Below are positions 40,101 through 46,823 of a stretch of DNA of 46,823 nucleotides, piece after piece (position 1 is the first letter of the stretch; each line of letters opens with the position of its first letter). Source of the DNA: Treponema sp. (GTDB lineage Bacteria > Spirochaetota > Spirochaetia > Treponematales > Treponemataceae); NCBI GenBank assembly GCA_017470605.1, contig JAFUYH010000023.1:1-46823 (forward strand). The letters are read 5' to 3'. The position numbers and the translations under genes are program-made. The notes below the pieces were generated by a model. It was not told the DNA's origin. It made no database searches and was given only the letters and a program-made list of their open reading frames with translations.

Positions 40101-41301
40101 AATTCTTCCTCTGATTTTTTTACTGATAATTACTTCAATACTGACTTCCTGTTATTCCGTTTTTTCGGGAGGAACCGGCGGGCTTGTAGTTGATGCTGAA
40201 TCAACTTCTGTTCCAAAGGCTGGCATTGCAAGTGTAGATGTCTATGCTTATATGAGTAAGAGCGACTGGGAGGCAGATTTTGCTTCCTGGAATGAAGGCA
40301 GTAAGTTTACACCGTCTGCTTCCTATTACGGACACACTGCTACTTCTTCTGACGGAACTTTTTCCATAAGCAAACTTGTCTGGCAGGAAGAAAAGCCGGA
40401 CTTTGGCAAGGATGCAGATTATACTACAGTTTACCTTCTTTTTTATCACGAAAATTACGGACTTACAAAGTCTTCTTCTGTAATCATTTCTGATTCTGTT
40501 TCTGATACAGTTTATACGGAACTTACAGCCGTAAGAAAGTCTACAGTCTTAAATCTTACTTTTGAAGATGTTGCTTCTGCTTCTGCAAGTACAAATACCC
40601 TTTACGTAAAAGTTTCCGTTCCTCAGACAACTTCTACAAATAAGGATGCGGCTGCAAAAACTTACGATGCTTCCATAACAGGAAACGGCAGCATTACAAT
40701 TTCTTATCCACGCTGGCAGAGTCAGGAAGATAAAAATGACGGAAAAGAGACTTGCCCGGAAGTGACAATCTCTTACAGCGAAAGTGCAGATAAGAAAGTC
40801 TGGTTCGGCTGCTATAATGCAGATAATGAGGATGCTGACTATGCCTTCCGGATTGACGGTGACGACTTTGATTCCGGGATAACTACAATAAAAAAGACAG
40901 TAAGCAATCCTTCTTATTCTATAACTCTTTACGGAAAGAGTGCGGAACTTTCCCTGCCATCTGTGGGCGGTCAGTACACGGCTTCTGGTTCCGCTTCCGG
41001 CGACCAGAATGATGACGGCTTAAAAGTTTGCCTTTTGGGCAAAGATTCCAGCGGCGCTTACAGCCTTGATTTTGGTGAAACTACAACAGGTGCCCAGGCC
41101 GTAGGAACAGGCGGCACAGAAAAGCACGGAACCTTCTCTGCATTGGGCAATTCTTATACATGGACCGACAGAAATTATAAAGATAAGTATTCCACTGCGG
41201 ATTTTAAGATTACTGTTTATAAAGCAGATGGAAGTGAAGCGGCTTCAAAGGAAATAAGCCTTAGAAGTGATGCTTCTTCCTATACGGTTCAGCTGCCGTA
41301 G
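39985..41301 (+). CDS. Putative outer-membrane or surface lipoprotein of the efflux operon
   Basis: Lipoprotein of 438 aa. The lipobox is LTSC with Cys56, after the hydrophobic stretch ILPLIFLLIITSI. The n-region before it is exceptionally long (about 39 residues, many Lys and Met) if ATG 39985 is used; GAGG 7 nt upstream supports that start, but internal ATGs (40003, 40021, 40039, 40048) are possible. The mature protein is rich in Ser, Thr and Asp with repeated beta-type segments; I recognise no domain (it may be an Ig-like or carboxypeptidase-regulatory-like surface protein). Its start overlaps the RND gene by 116 nt across a 9-bp tandem repeat. The TolC-like gene follows by 21 bp. Confidence 0.65.
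   Translation: MKTIKTMKSVKNMKTLKTMKNMKTGNPGKTVNPVNPVNKILPLIFLLIITSILTSCYSVFSGGTGGLVVDAESTSVPKAGIASVDVYAYMSKSDWEADFASWNEGSKFTPSASYYGHTATSSDGTFSISKLVWQEEKPDFGKDADYTTVYLLFYHENYGLTKSSSVIISDSVSDTVYTELTAVRKSTVLNLTFEDVASASASTNTLYVKVSVPQTTSTNKDAAAKTYDASITGNGSITISYPRWQSQEDKNDGKETCPEVTISYSESADKKVWFGCYNADNEDADYAFRIDGDDFDSGITTIKKTVSNPSYSITLYGKSAELSLPSVGGQYTASGSASGDQNDDGLKVCLLGKDSSGAYSLDFGETTTGAQAVGTGGTEKHGTFSALGNSYTWTDRNYKDKYSTADFKITVYKADGSEAASKEISLRSDASSYTVQLP
40018..40098 (+). repeat. Nine-copy 9-bp tandem repeat read in two frames
   Basis: Nine consecutive, slightly degenerate 9-bp units of the type ACCATGAAA / CCCGTGAAC fill this stretch. Because the unit is a multiple of three, copy changes keep both frames. 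In the RND frame it encodes tripeptides ending in Glu (EHE, DPE, DHE, KHE, NWE, PRE, NRE, PRE, PRE). In the lipoprotein frame it encodes units such as NMK, TLK, TMK, NPG, NPV. Confidence 0.85.
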
Positions 41302-41322
41302 TTTTATAGGGGCGCGCCAGAT

Positions 41323-42729
41323 ATGAAAAAAGCGGGATTCAAAAAACTTTTTATTTTATCTCTTGCACTTTGCCTTACTTCAAAGGCCTCCATCGCTTTT
41401 TCACAGATCCGCTATACCATGGAAGACCTGCAGCAGCACATGGAAGAAAATAACCCCGAACTGCTTTCCCTGCAGGAAGAATACCGCAGAAGCCGTCTGG
41501 ATGTTCATGATGCATGGGGCGGACTTGGCCCCAGCGTAGACCTGCAGTTTAGCGGAACCTATATGTTTAATCCGCCAGTAGATGCCCTTTACCTGAATGT
41601 AGATGAACTGCTTAATTCCATAAGCTGGCCTTCTGGTGTGCGCCCTTCAAGTAACGGCCAGTACGTTAAGGTTTATGACGGCATGGAGCCGACCCTCTAC
41701 AATTTTCAGCTTTCCATAACCCAGCCTCTTTTTACCTGGGGTAAACTAACCAATGCCGTCATCCTTTATACAAAAATCTCCAGCATAAAAAAGGCTCAGC
41801 TGGAATCAAAACAGCAGCAGATGAGCACAGAGCTTAAAACCCGCCTTGTAACACTCTGGTATCTTTCAAAAATCCGGGAAATTATAGAAGAAGAAAGCCT
41901 CTATGCCCGCCGTCTTGTGGAAGTTAGTGAAGATGCCGCAAAAAGCGGAATGCTTTTGGAACAGGACGCCCTTGATGCCAGAATTCAGGCAAAGGAACTG
42001 GATATAGCCCTGCAGGATTTGCAGGAACAGCTGAATAATCAGATTCTGGAACTGAGACGCTCATGCGGACTGGAAAATCTTGAACTGGAAGAAATCGATT
42101 TTGAATTTGATGAAGCGGAATTTGATTCACTTATTGCATCAGACCGCTCAGTTATAGAAGAAAAAGCCCTTTCTGAAGACCGCAATTCCATCCGTATGGT
42201 TTCTGACCTTCTGGAAGTAAATAAACTTGCAGAAAAAATTGCAAAGGGAGCCGTGAACTGGAAGCCGGATATTGCTTTTCAGGCCTCTTTGGGTTATGGC
42301 GGTTCTCGCCTTCCTCTTTTTGAACCCAATTACCTTCGCAAGGATGATTACACCGTTAATCTTTCTATAGGAATAAAAACGACAATCTGGGATGGCGGTA
42401 AAAAAGTGCGTGATGTTTCCAGAAAAATCAGCGAAAGAAAATCCGCAGAAATCAACCAGCAGGATGTAAAGGGAGAAATCAGAAAAACCTTGAATTCAAA
42501 CTGGAATACAATTGATGTCTGCAATATGAAAATTGACTATCAGGACTTAAAAATCAGTTCCGCAGAATCAAAGATTAGCCAGAACGAACTTGTATTCAGC
42601 ACGGGTTACGGTAGCGAAACAGACCTGCTTTCTTCAAAAATAGACTGCTGCAATCAGAAAATTGAAAAACTCAAGCTTTCCCTTTCCCGCGCAGTTTCCT
42701 GCCTCACAATACTTTATCTGGCCCAGTAG
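41323..42729 (+). CDS. TolC-family outer-membrane efflux channel
   Basis: Outer-membrane protein of 468 aa with a signal peptide (about 1-28, ending ASIAFSQ) and two OEP repeats of helical coiled coils and beta strands. Characteristic segments include YTMEDLQQHMEENNPELLSLQEEYRRSRLDVHDAWGGLGPSVDLQFSG, LSITQPLFTWGK and AEKIAKGAVNWKPDIAFQASLGYG, followed by a second repeat with SIGIKTTIWDGGKKVRDV. It is the channel of the tripartite pump formed with the adaptor and the RND protein. A GGCGCGCC site lies just before the ATG; the ribosome site is the weak AGGGG upstream of it. Confidence 0.9.
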   Translation: MKKAGFKKLFILSLALCLTSKASIAFSQIRYTMEDLQQHMEENNPELLSLQEEYRRSRLDVHDAWGGLGPSVDLQFSGTYMFNPPVDALYLNVDELLNSISWPSGVRPSSNGQYVKVYDGMEPTLYNFQLSITQPLFTWGKLTNAVILYTKISSIKKAQLESKQQQMSTELKTRLVTLWYLSKIREIIEEESLYARRLVEVSEDAAKSGMLLEQDALDARIQAKELDIALQDLQEQLNNQILELRRSCGLENLELEEIDFEFDEAEFDSLIASDRSVIEEKALSEDRNSIRMVSDLLEVNKLAEKIAKGAVNWKPDIAFQASLGYGGSRLPLFEPNYLRKDDYTVNLSIGIKTTIWDGGKKVRDVSRKISERKSAEINQQDVKGEIRKTLNSNWNTIDVCNMKIDYQDLKISSAESKISQNELVFSTGYGSETDLLSSKIDCCNQKIEKLKLSLSRAVSCLTILYLAQ

Positions 42730-42760
42730 GCCTTCTGTATGGGCAAAGCATGTACCTGTT

Positions 42761-42808
42761 CCGCTCCCCCCGCATCCGCACCCCGCACTCACACCAGCCC
42801 AGCACCTG
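42761..42808 (+). terminator. C-rich, G-poor tract, possible Rho-dependent terminator
   Basis: By hand count this 48-nt stretch has about 29 C and 7 G, in an AT-rich genome. No hairpin with a T-tract is found between the TolC-like stop (42729) and the next promoter. A C-over-G tract of this type is the usual sign of a Rho utilisation site, which would end the efflux operon here. Confidence 0.4.
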
Positions 42809-42841
42809 TTTGTTAAAACTAACATTATTTTCCTTTATTTG

Positions 42842-42900
42842 TTGTTTATTGCGATAAAAATCAGTATATTTTAAACATCATATAACTGCCACGTGAGGAG
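42842..42900 (+). promoter_or_regulatory. Promoter and RBS of the Lol/MacB-like operon
   Basis: TTGTTT (42842-42847), 17 bp and TATATT (42865-42870), followed by the ribosome site GAGGAG (42895-42900) before ATG 42906. Confidence 0.65.
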
Positions 42901-42905
42901 AATAT

Positions 42906-43760
42906 ATGGCTGTAGTTACATTAAAGGATGTGCATAAGTTCTATCCGTTAGGAAAGTCAAAAGTTGAAGCCGTAAAAGGCGTTAGTTTTGATATTGAAAG
43001 AGGCGAGTTTGCTGCAATTTCCGGTCCTTCCGGTTCTGGAAAATCTACAATATTGAATATGGTGGGGCTTATAGACCTGCCTAGTTCAGGTTCAATCATA
43101 ATAGGCGGTACAGACGTTTATGACGGTATAAATCTTGCAGATGCCGAAGTAAAAGATAACCGCTGGGCATCTTCCGGTTCAGATGAAGAAAAGAAGAAGA
43201 AATTGCGCAAGTCAATTCCTGCAAAACTTGACAAGCGAATCACTTCCCTCCGACGTTCCCACCTTGGATTTATCTTCCAGACCTTCAATCTTATTCCAGT
43301 ATTAAATGTTTATGAAAATATAGAGTTCCCCCTCCTTCTGGAGTCAAAGGATAAAAATTCAAAGAGCCCTGTAGATGATTTTACAAAGGCCCAGAAAGAA
43401 GAATGGATTAATTATCTGATTGAAAAAGTAGGACTCACAGACTGGAAAAATCACAAGGCAACGGAACTTTCCGGCGGTCAGCGTCAGCGTGTTGCCATTG
43501 CCCGCGCTCTGGTAACAAAGGCTCCTGTAATTCTTGCAGACGAACCTACCGCAAACCTGGACTCTAAAAATTCAGAGCAGATTCTTAAGCTTATGAAGTC
43601 TTTGAATAAAGATCCTGATTTGCAGACAACCTTTATTTTTTCTACCCACGATTCCCGCATCGTAGATATGTGCGACCACGTTGTACACATCCTTGACGGT
43701 CAGATTATAAATGACGAGCACAAGGCTGGCAGCGACGTATACGGAACGGAGGTTCGCTAA
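42906..43760 (+). CDS. ABC ATPase, LolD/MacB type
   Basis: ATPase of 284 aa for the two FtsX-type permeases downstream. Walker A GPSGSGKST (40-48), Q-loop FIFQTFNLIPVLNVYENIEFPLLL (Q125), signature LSGGQRQRVAIARAL (188-202), Walker B VILADEPTANLDS (208-220) and the H-loop FSTHDSR are all present. It is about 50 residues longer than standard LolD because of an extra charged segment (about 72-113, with KKKKLRKSIPAK) between Walker A and the Q-loop, plus a few residues around 148-165. The permease gene overlaps the last base. Likely roles are lipoprotein release or export of envelope substrates. Confidence 0.9.
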   Translation: MAVVTLKDVHKFYPLGKSKVEAVKGVSFDIERGEFAAISGPSGSGKSTILNMVGLIDLPSSGSIIIGGTDVYDGINLADAEVKDNRWASSGSDEEKKKKLRKSIPAKLDKRITSLRRSHLGFIFQTFNLIPVLNVYENIEFPLLLESKDKNSKSPVDDFTKAQKEEWINYLIEKVGLTDWKNHKATELSGGQRQRVAIARALVTKAPVILADEPTANLDSKNSEQILKLMKSLNKDPDLQTTFIFSTHDSRIVDMCDHVVHILDGQIINDEHKAGSDVYGTEVR

Positions 43761-45304
43761 TGCCTGTAATATTCAGACTGGCAGTCCGGAACCTTAAGGA
43801 GCACAAGTCTAAGACAATCATAATTGCTCTTTTTCTGATTTTCGGAACTGCAATTGTAATAATGGGAAACTCTTTTCTTGAATCCATAAACCGCGGTCTT
43901 GAACGTGATTTCCGTGCAAACTACACAGGAGATATTGCTCTTTCTGTAAAGCCTCAGAAAGGCTGGCGTCTGGATATTTTTGGAATGGACTCTAATTCCA
44001 TTTCTACAGATATTCCTCAGATACCCGCTCTTCCAGATTTGGACGGTATTATGGAAGTTGTAAACCGTCATTCTTCTGACATTTCCAGCCATACCAAACT
44101 GATTTCGGCACAGGTTTTTGTTGCAGAAGGAATTGAAGTTGACTTTTCTGAACTTTTTGATGATGACAACCTCACTTTTGATGACATGCCTATTTCCATG
44201 CTTTTTGCAGGAGAAGACGAAAGTTACTGGAAAACTTTCAGCGGAATCAATTTTACGGAGGGAACTTTTCCTTCTCCCAACACAAATGAAATAATAATTG
44301 ATACCCGCGTGCAGAGGGCTTTTCAGGGGCTTTATAAAAAAGATTTAAAGATAGGAGACACAGTTCTTCTGGCTGGGGCAAACACAAACGGAGTTATCCG
44401 CGAAGCCAAAGTTGTGGGAATCTTTAAGCCTGCCAATGAATATTCTGCAATGTTCCAGATTATTTATTGCAATCCAAGTCTGGCCCGTTCTTTTGCAGAC
44501 CTGACTTATGCCTCTCTGGCAGAAAATGACCTGCCGGATAATATAGACCTTTCTCTTTCTGAACTTTCAGAAGATGAACTTTTTGGTTCCTTTGATGATG
44601 ATTTTGCCTTTGACGAAATAGAAGATGACTCTGCAATTTTGGGTTCCACCACAGACTTTGATGACATTCTGGGAGATACAAGCCTGCGCGATGAATTGAA
44701 CAAAACCGATGACGGAGCCTGGCAGTTTGTTCTGATGAAGGTAAAAAATCCTCTTGCAACAAACCGAGTCCTGAAAGAACTTAAGGCAGATTTGGAAAGT
44801 GCCGGTTATGACCTGCAGGTTATGGACTGGCGTCTTGCTGCTGCAAGCTACGCCTATACCGTAGAAGGAATAGGTGTAGTCTTTAATATTCTTGTAATTA
44901 TTCTTGCGGTGGTTGTATTCATCATCATAATGAATACCATGACTGTTTCTGTAATTGAGCGAACCGGCGAAATTGGAACCATGCGTGCAATTGGAGCAGA
45001 AAAAAAGTTTGTTAAAAAGCTTTTCTATACAGAAGCTGTTTCCCTTACTTTCTTTTCTGCAATTATAGGAATAATTTTTGCCTTTATCTGCATGGGAATC
45101 TTTAATTCTCTGGGCATTACAATTACAAACAGTATTGCCAAGATGATTCTGGGCGGCGGACTTCTTCATTTTACACCTACAGTTGGAATCATACTTGCAA
45201 CTTTTGTAATTGCAATTTTAGGAAGCGTAGTCAGCAACTTTTATCCGGTTTCTTCTGCGCTTAAAGTTACGCCGCTAAAAGCGCTTTCAAAAGGCAGCGA
45301 CTAG
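43760..45304 (+). CDS. FtsX/MacB-type permease with acidic extracytoplasmic loop
   Basis: Inner-membrane permease of 514 aa. TM1 is near 19-40, followed by a large extracytoplasmic MacB-type domain (about 42-365) and three C-terminal helices (about 375-400, 425-455, 475-500). The FtsX signature is TVSVIERTGEIGTMRAIGAEKKFVKKLFYTEA. A strongly acidic stretch (about 262-313, with FDDDFAFDEIEDD) is inserted in the periplasmic domain and could bind cations or a partner. It pairs with the ATPase and the following permease as a LolCDE/MacB-like complex. The ATG overlaps the ATPase stop. Confidence 0.88.
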   Translation: MPVIFRLAVRNLKEHKSKTIIIALFLIFGTAIVIMGNSFLESINRGLERDFRANYTGDIALSVKPQKGWRLDIFGMDSNSISTDIPQIPALPDLDGIMEVVNRHSSDISSHTKLISAQVFVAEGIEVDFSELFDDDNLTFDDMPISMLFAGEDESYWKTFSGINFTEGTFPSPNTNEIIIDTRVQRAFQGLYKKDLKIGDTVLLAGANTNGVIREAKVVGIFKPANEYSAMFQIIYCNPSLARSFADLTYASLAENDLPDNIDLSLSELSEDELFGSFDDDFAFDEIEDDSAILGSTTDFDDILGDTSLRDELNKTDDGAWQFVLMKVKNPLATNRVLKELKADLESAGYDLQVMDWRLAAASYAYTVEGIGVVFNILVIILAVVVFIIIMNTMTVSVIERTGEIGTMRAIGAEKKFVKKLFYTEAVSLTFFSAIIGIIFAFICMGIFNSLGITITNSIAKMILGGGLLHFTPTVGIILATFVIAILGSVVSNFYPVSSALKVTPLKALSKGSD

Positions 45305-45326
45305 CACAGCGTGAGGAATTAGTGAT

Positions 45327-46667
45327 ATGAATAAAATATTGAATCTTGCATTAAGAAACCTTACAAGACAAAAAAGACGTAACGTAATACTTGCCATTGC
45401 CATAGCCTTTGGATTTTTGGTAGTTACTGTTATAGACGGTTTTACTACCGGAATGGTCGGGAATCTTGAAAACATGATTACCCAGCTTACCGGCGGTACA
45501 GTTCTCATTGCAGGTTATGAAAAAATTCCTGCAGAAGAAGAAGGTGGAAAATCTACACTTGTAAATATTGTCCGCGACAGGGAATATATCAGAAACCTTG
45601 TAGAAAAAAGCGACATAAATTACCGCTATTTTTCATGCTATACTCTTGCGGCTGGTCAGATGATTTTTAACGGAAAGAAGAGTATTTCTACAGTTTACGG
45701 CCGAGACTTAAGCGAAGAGTCCCTTCTGGATTCCTTCCAGTTTGTTTCCGGCGGAGTAGAAAATTTTTCTGACCCTTATGCCATGGTCATTTCAGATAAA
45801 ACTGCAGAAAGCATGAACCTTGAAGTGGGCGACCAGATTATTTTTAAGACCTCCACAATTTACGGTCAGAATAACGTTGCAGACTTTACCATTGCGGGAA
45901 TCATAAAATCAAACAGCATTATGAACACCCTGCAGTCTTACGTTCATATTGATACTTTGAATCAGATTGTAGGAATTCCGGAAGGCGGTTACAGTACCTT
46001 TACAATCTTCTTAAAGAATAAGAATGAACAGGCAAAGGTTGCAAATAAAATAGAGCAGCTTATTCGTGATGACGGAATAAACGTTTCCAGCCGTCTTGAA
46101 GCCATGAAAAAGTATCCTGCAAATGTAGGGCGCGGAATAGACAAGCAGTTTACAGGAGAAGAAAATCAGTGGGAAGGCGTAAAGTATGGGGTTGAAACTC
46201 TTTATGATGAAATCCCTGCAATCAAAACTGTTTTGAGCGTAGTCCACACTGTTACGACTGTTATTCTGATTGTAATTCTTCTGATTGTAATGGTCGGCGT
46301 TTCAAATACTTACCGCATGGTTCTTTATGAGCGTATTCGTGAAATCGGTACAATGAGGGCTCTTGGTATGAGCGGTAAGGATACAGGACGAGTCTTTACT
46401 ACAGAGGCAGTAATCCTTTGTATAATTGGCGCCCTTGCGGGAGTTATTCTTGCCGCAATCGTTATGTTTATTGTTCACCTTATTCCGATTGCAAGCGAAA
46501 CCATTGCTTTCTTCCTGGATAACGGGCACTTTACATTTACACTGTCTTTGGGTTCAATCATCGTTCAGTATCTGATTCTGATTGTTCTGACAACAATTGC
46601 AGTTCGCGGAAGTGCCAAAAAAGCGGCCGGCATGAGCCCGGCAGAAGCCCTGCGTACTGTAAAATAA
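45327..46667 (+). CDS. FtsX/MacB-type permease, second subunit
   Basis: Inner-membrane permease of 446 aa with the LolC/E plan: TM1 near 18-38 (RNVILAIAIAFGFLVVTVIDGF), an extracytoplasmic domain, and three C-terminal helices (from about 310). The FtsX region is MVLYERIREIGTMRALGMSGKDTGRVFTTEAVILCIIG, and the end ...KKAAGMSPAEALRTVK is typical. GAGGAA precedes the ATG, 22 bp after the first permease. Two different permeases with one ATPase resemble LolC-LolE-LolD or other lipoprotein/lipid export systems. Confidence 0.9.
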   Translation: MNKILNLALRNLTRQKRRNVILAIAIAFGFLVVTVIDGFTTGMVGNLENMITQLTGGTVLIAGYEKIPAEEEGGKSTLVNIVRDREYIRNLVEKSDINYRYFSCYTLAAGQMIFNGKKSISTVYGRDLSEESLLDSFQFVSGGVENFSDPYAMVISDKTAESMNLEVGDQIIFKTSTIYGQNNVADFTIAGIIKSNSIMNTLQSYVHIDTLNQIVGIPEGGYSTFTIFLKNKNEQAKVANKIEQLIRDDGINVSSRLEAMKKYPANVGRGIDKQFTGEENQWEGVKYGVETLYDEIPAIKTVLSVVHTVTTVILIVILLIVMVGVSNTYRMVLYERIREIGTMRALGMSGKDTGRVFTTEAVILCIIGALAGVILAAIVMFIVHLIPIASETIAFFLDNGHFTFTLSLGSIIVQYLILIVLTTIAVRGSAKKAAGMSPAEALRTVK

Positions 46668-46729
46668 AGCCTAAAATCTGCAAACAGGAGGCATGATAAA
46701 AAGGTAAACGAACAAGCGGTAATGTGATA

Positions 46730-46747
46730 CGCTGAATTGATTCAGCG
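46730..46747. other. Perfect inverted repeat CGCTGAAT-TG-ATTCAGCG
   Basis: Two 8-bp arms (46730-46737 and 46740-46747) with a 2-bp centre lie in the 156 bp after the last permease. No T-tract follows at once, so it looks more like a protein site than a terminator. A ribosome-site-like AGGAGG (46686-46691) with ATG 46693 opens only a four-codon frame (MIKR). Confidence 0.5.
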
Positions 46748-46804
46748 GAACCCAGGCATCAGTTCGCCATTTTTTAATAAGGACAAAGATCCTTGGACAG
46801 GAGA

Positions 46805-46823
46805 ATGAAGAGCTTTTGCCGCA
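46805..46823 (+). CDS. Possible start of a further gene, cut by the window edge
   Basis: AGGAG (46799-46803) stands very close to an ATG at 46805 and the frame MKSFCR runs off the window end. The Lys start could begin a signal peptide, and an outer-membrane lipoprotein-sorting protein often follows this type of ABC operon. Too little sequence is present to decide. Confidence 0.25.

Noticed and set aside
44460..45169. Overlapping minus-strand frames opposite the first FtsX-type permease
   Set aside because: They are antisense to membrane helices, have Cys/His/Asn-rich composition and no supported start.

Overview
The window looks like a chromosome segment of a host-associated, fermentative spirochaete, most likely a gut or rumen Treponema. 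This is inferred from AT-rich DNA, spirochaete-type surface and TPR proteins, an ABC sugar-uptake operon, acetate kinase, and occasional TTG starts. No rRNA, tRNA, CRISPR array, insertion sequence or prophage gene was seen.

Layout. 1-4488: a sugar ABC operon (binding protein, two permeases, LacI-type regulator) behind two tandem LacI-type operators; it encodes no ATPase. 4515-6497: uvrC on the minus strand. 6501-10826: a LamG/FN3 secreted protein and a large TPR protein. 10862-13650: an M24 peptidase and the lipid II flippase MurJ on the minus strand. 13731-19951: a strong promoter followed by four tightly packed genes: membrane class III cyclase, membrane coiled-coil protein, a protein of unknown family, and an oligopeptide-binding protein. 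20097-21440: ackA. 21545-25747: an accessory patch with a MazEF-like module, an XRE regulator with paired operators, an LRR protein, a YccF protein, an apparently internally deleted GH17-like gene, and a HigBA module. 25831-27018: argD with ARG-box-like sites. 27078-30152: a large envelope protein with a degenerate peptidase-like domain and a probable outer-membrane barrel. 30284-35663: a Gld-type ABC cluster, a DUF4340 protein and pth. 35705-42729: a tripartite RND efflux operon (fusion protein, RND pump, lipoprotein, TolC-like channel). 42906-46667: an ABC ATPase with two FtsX/MacB-type permeases, LolCDE/MacB-like.

The main theme is envelope biology and transport. The most noteworthy signals are regulatory and small-scale. 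Several genes have a Pribnow-like box only 6-8 nt before ATG and no Shine-Dalgarno, predicting leaderless mRNAs. The higBA promoter has a palindrome filling its 17-bp spacer exactly. The XRE gene and the LRR gene share two CTCTA-N4-TAGAG operators. A nine-copy 9-bp tandem repeat is read in two frames where the RND pump gene overlaps the lipoprotein gene. A short element with GAGCA on both sides occurs at the left edge and again at the argD stop codon. The GH17-like enzyme has lost the segment expected to hold its acid/base glutamate.

Functional calls rest on motif recognition by eye. No database search was run.
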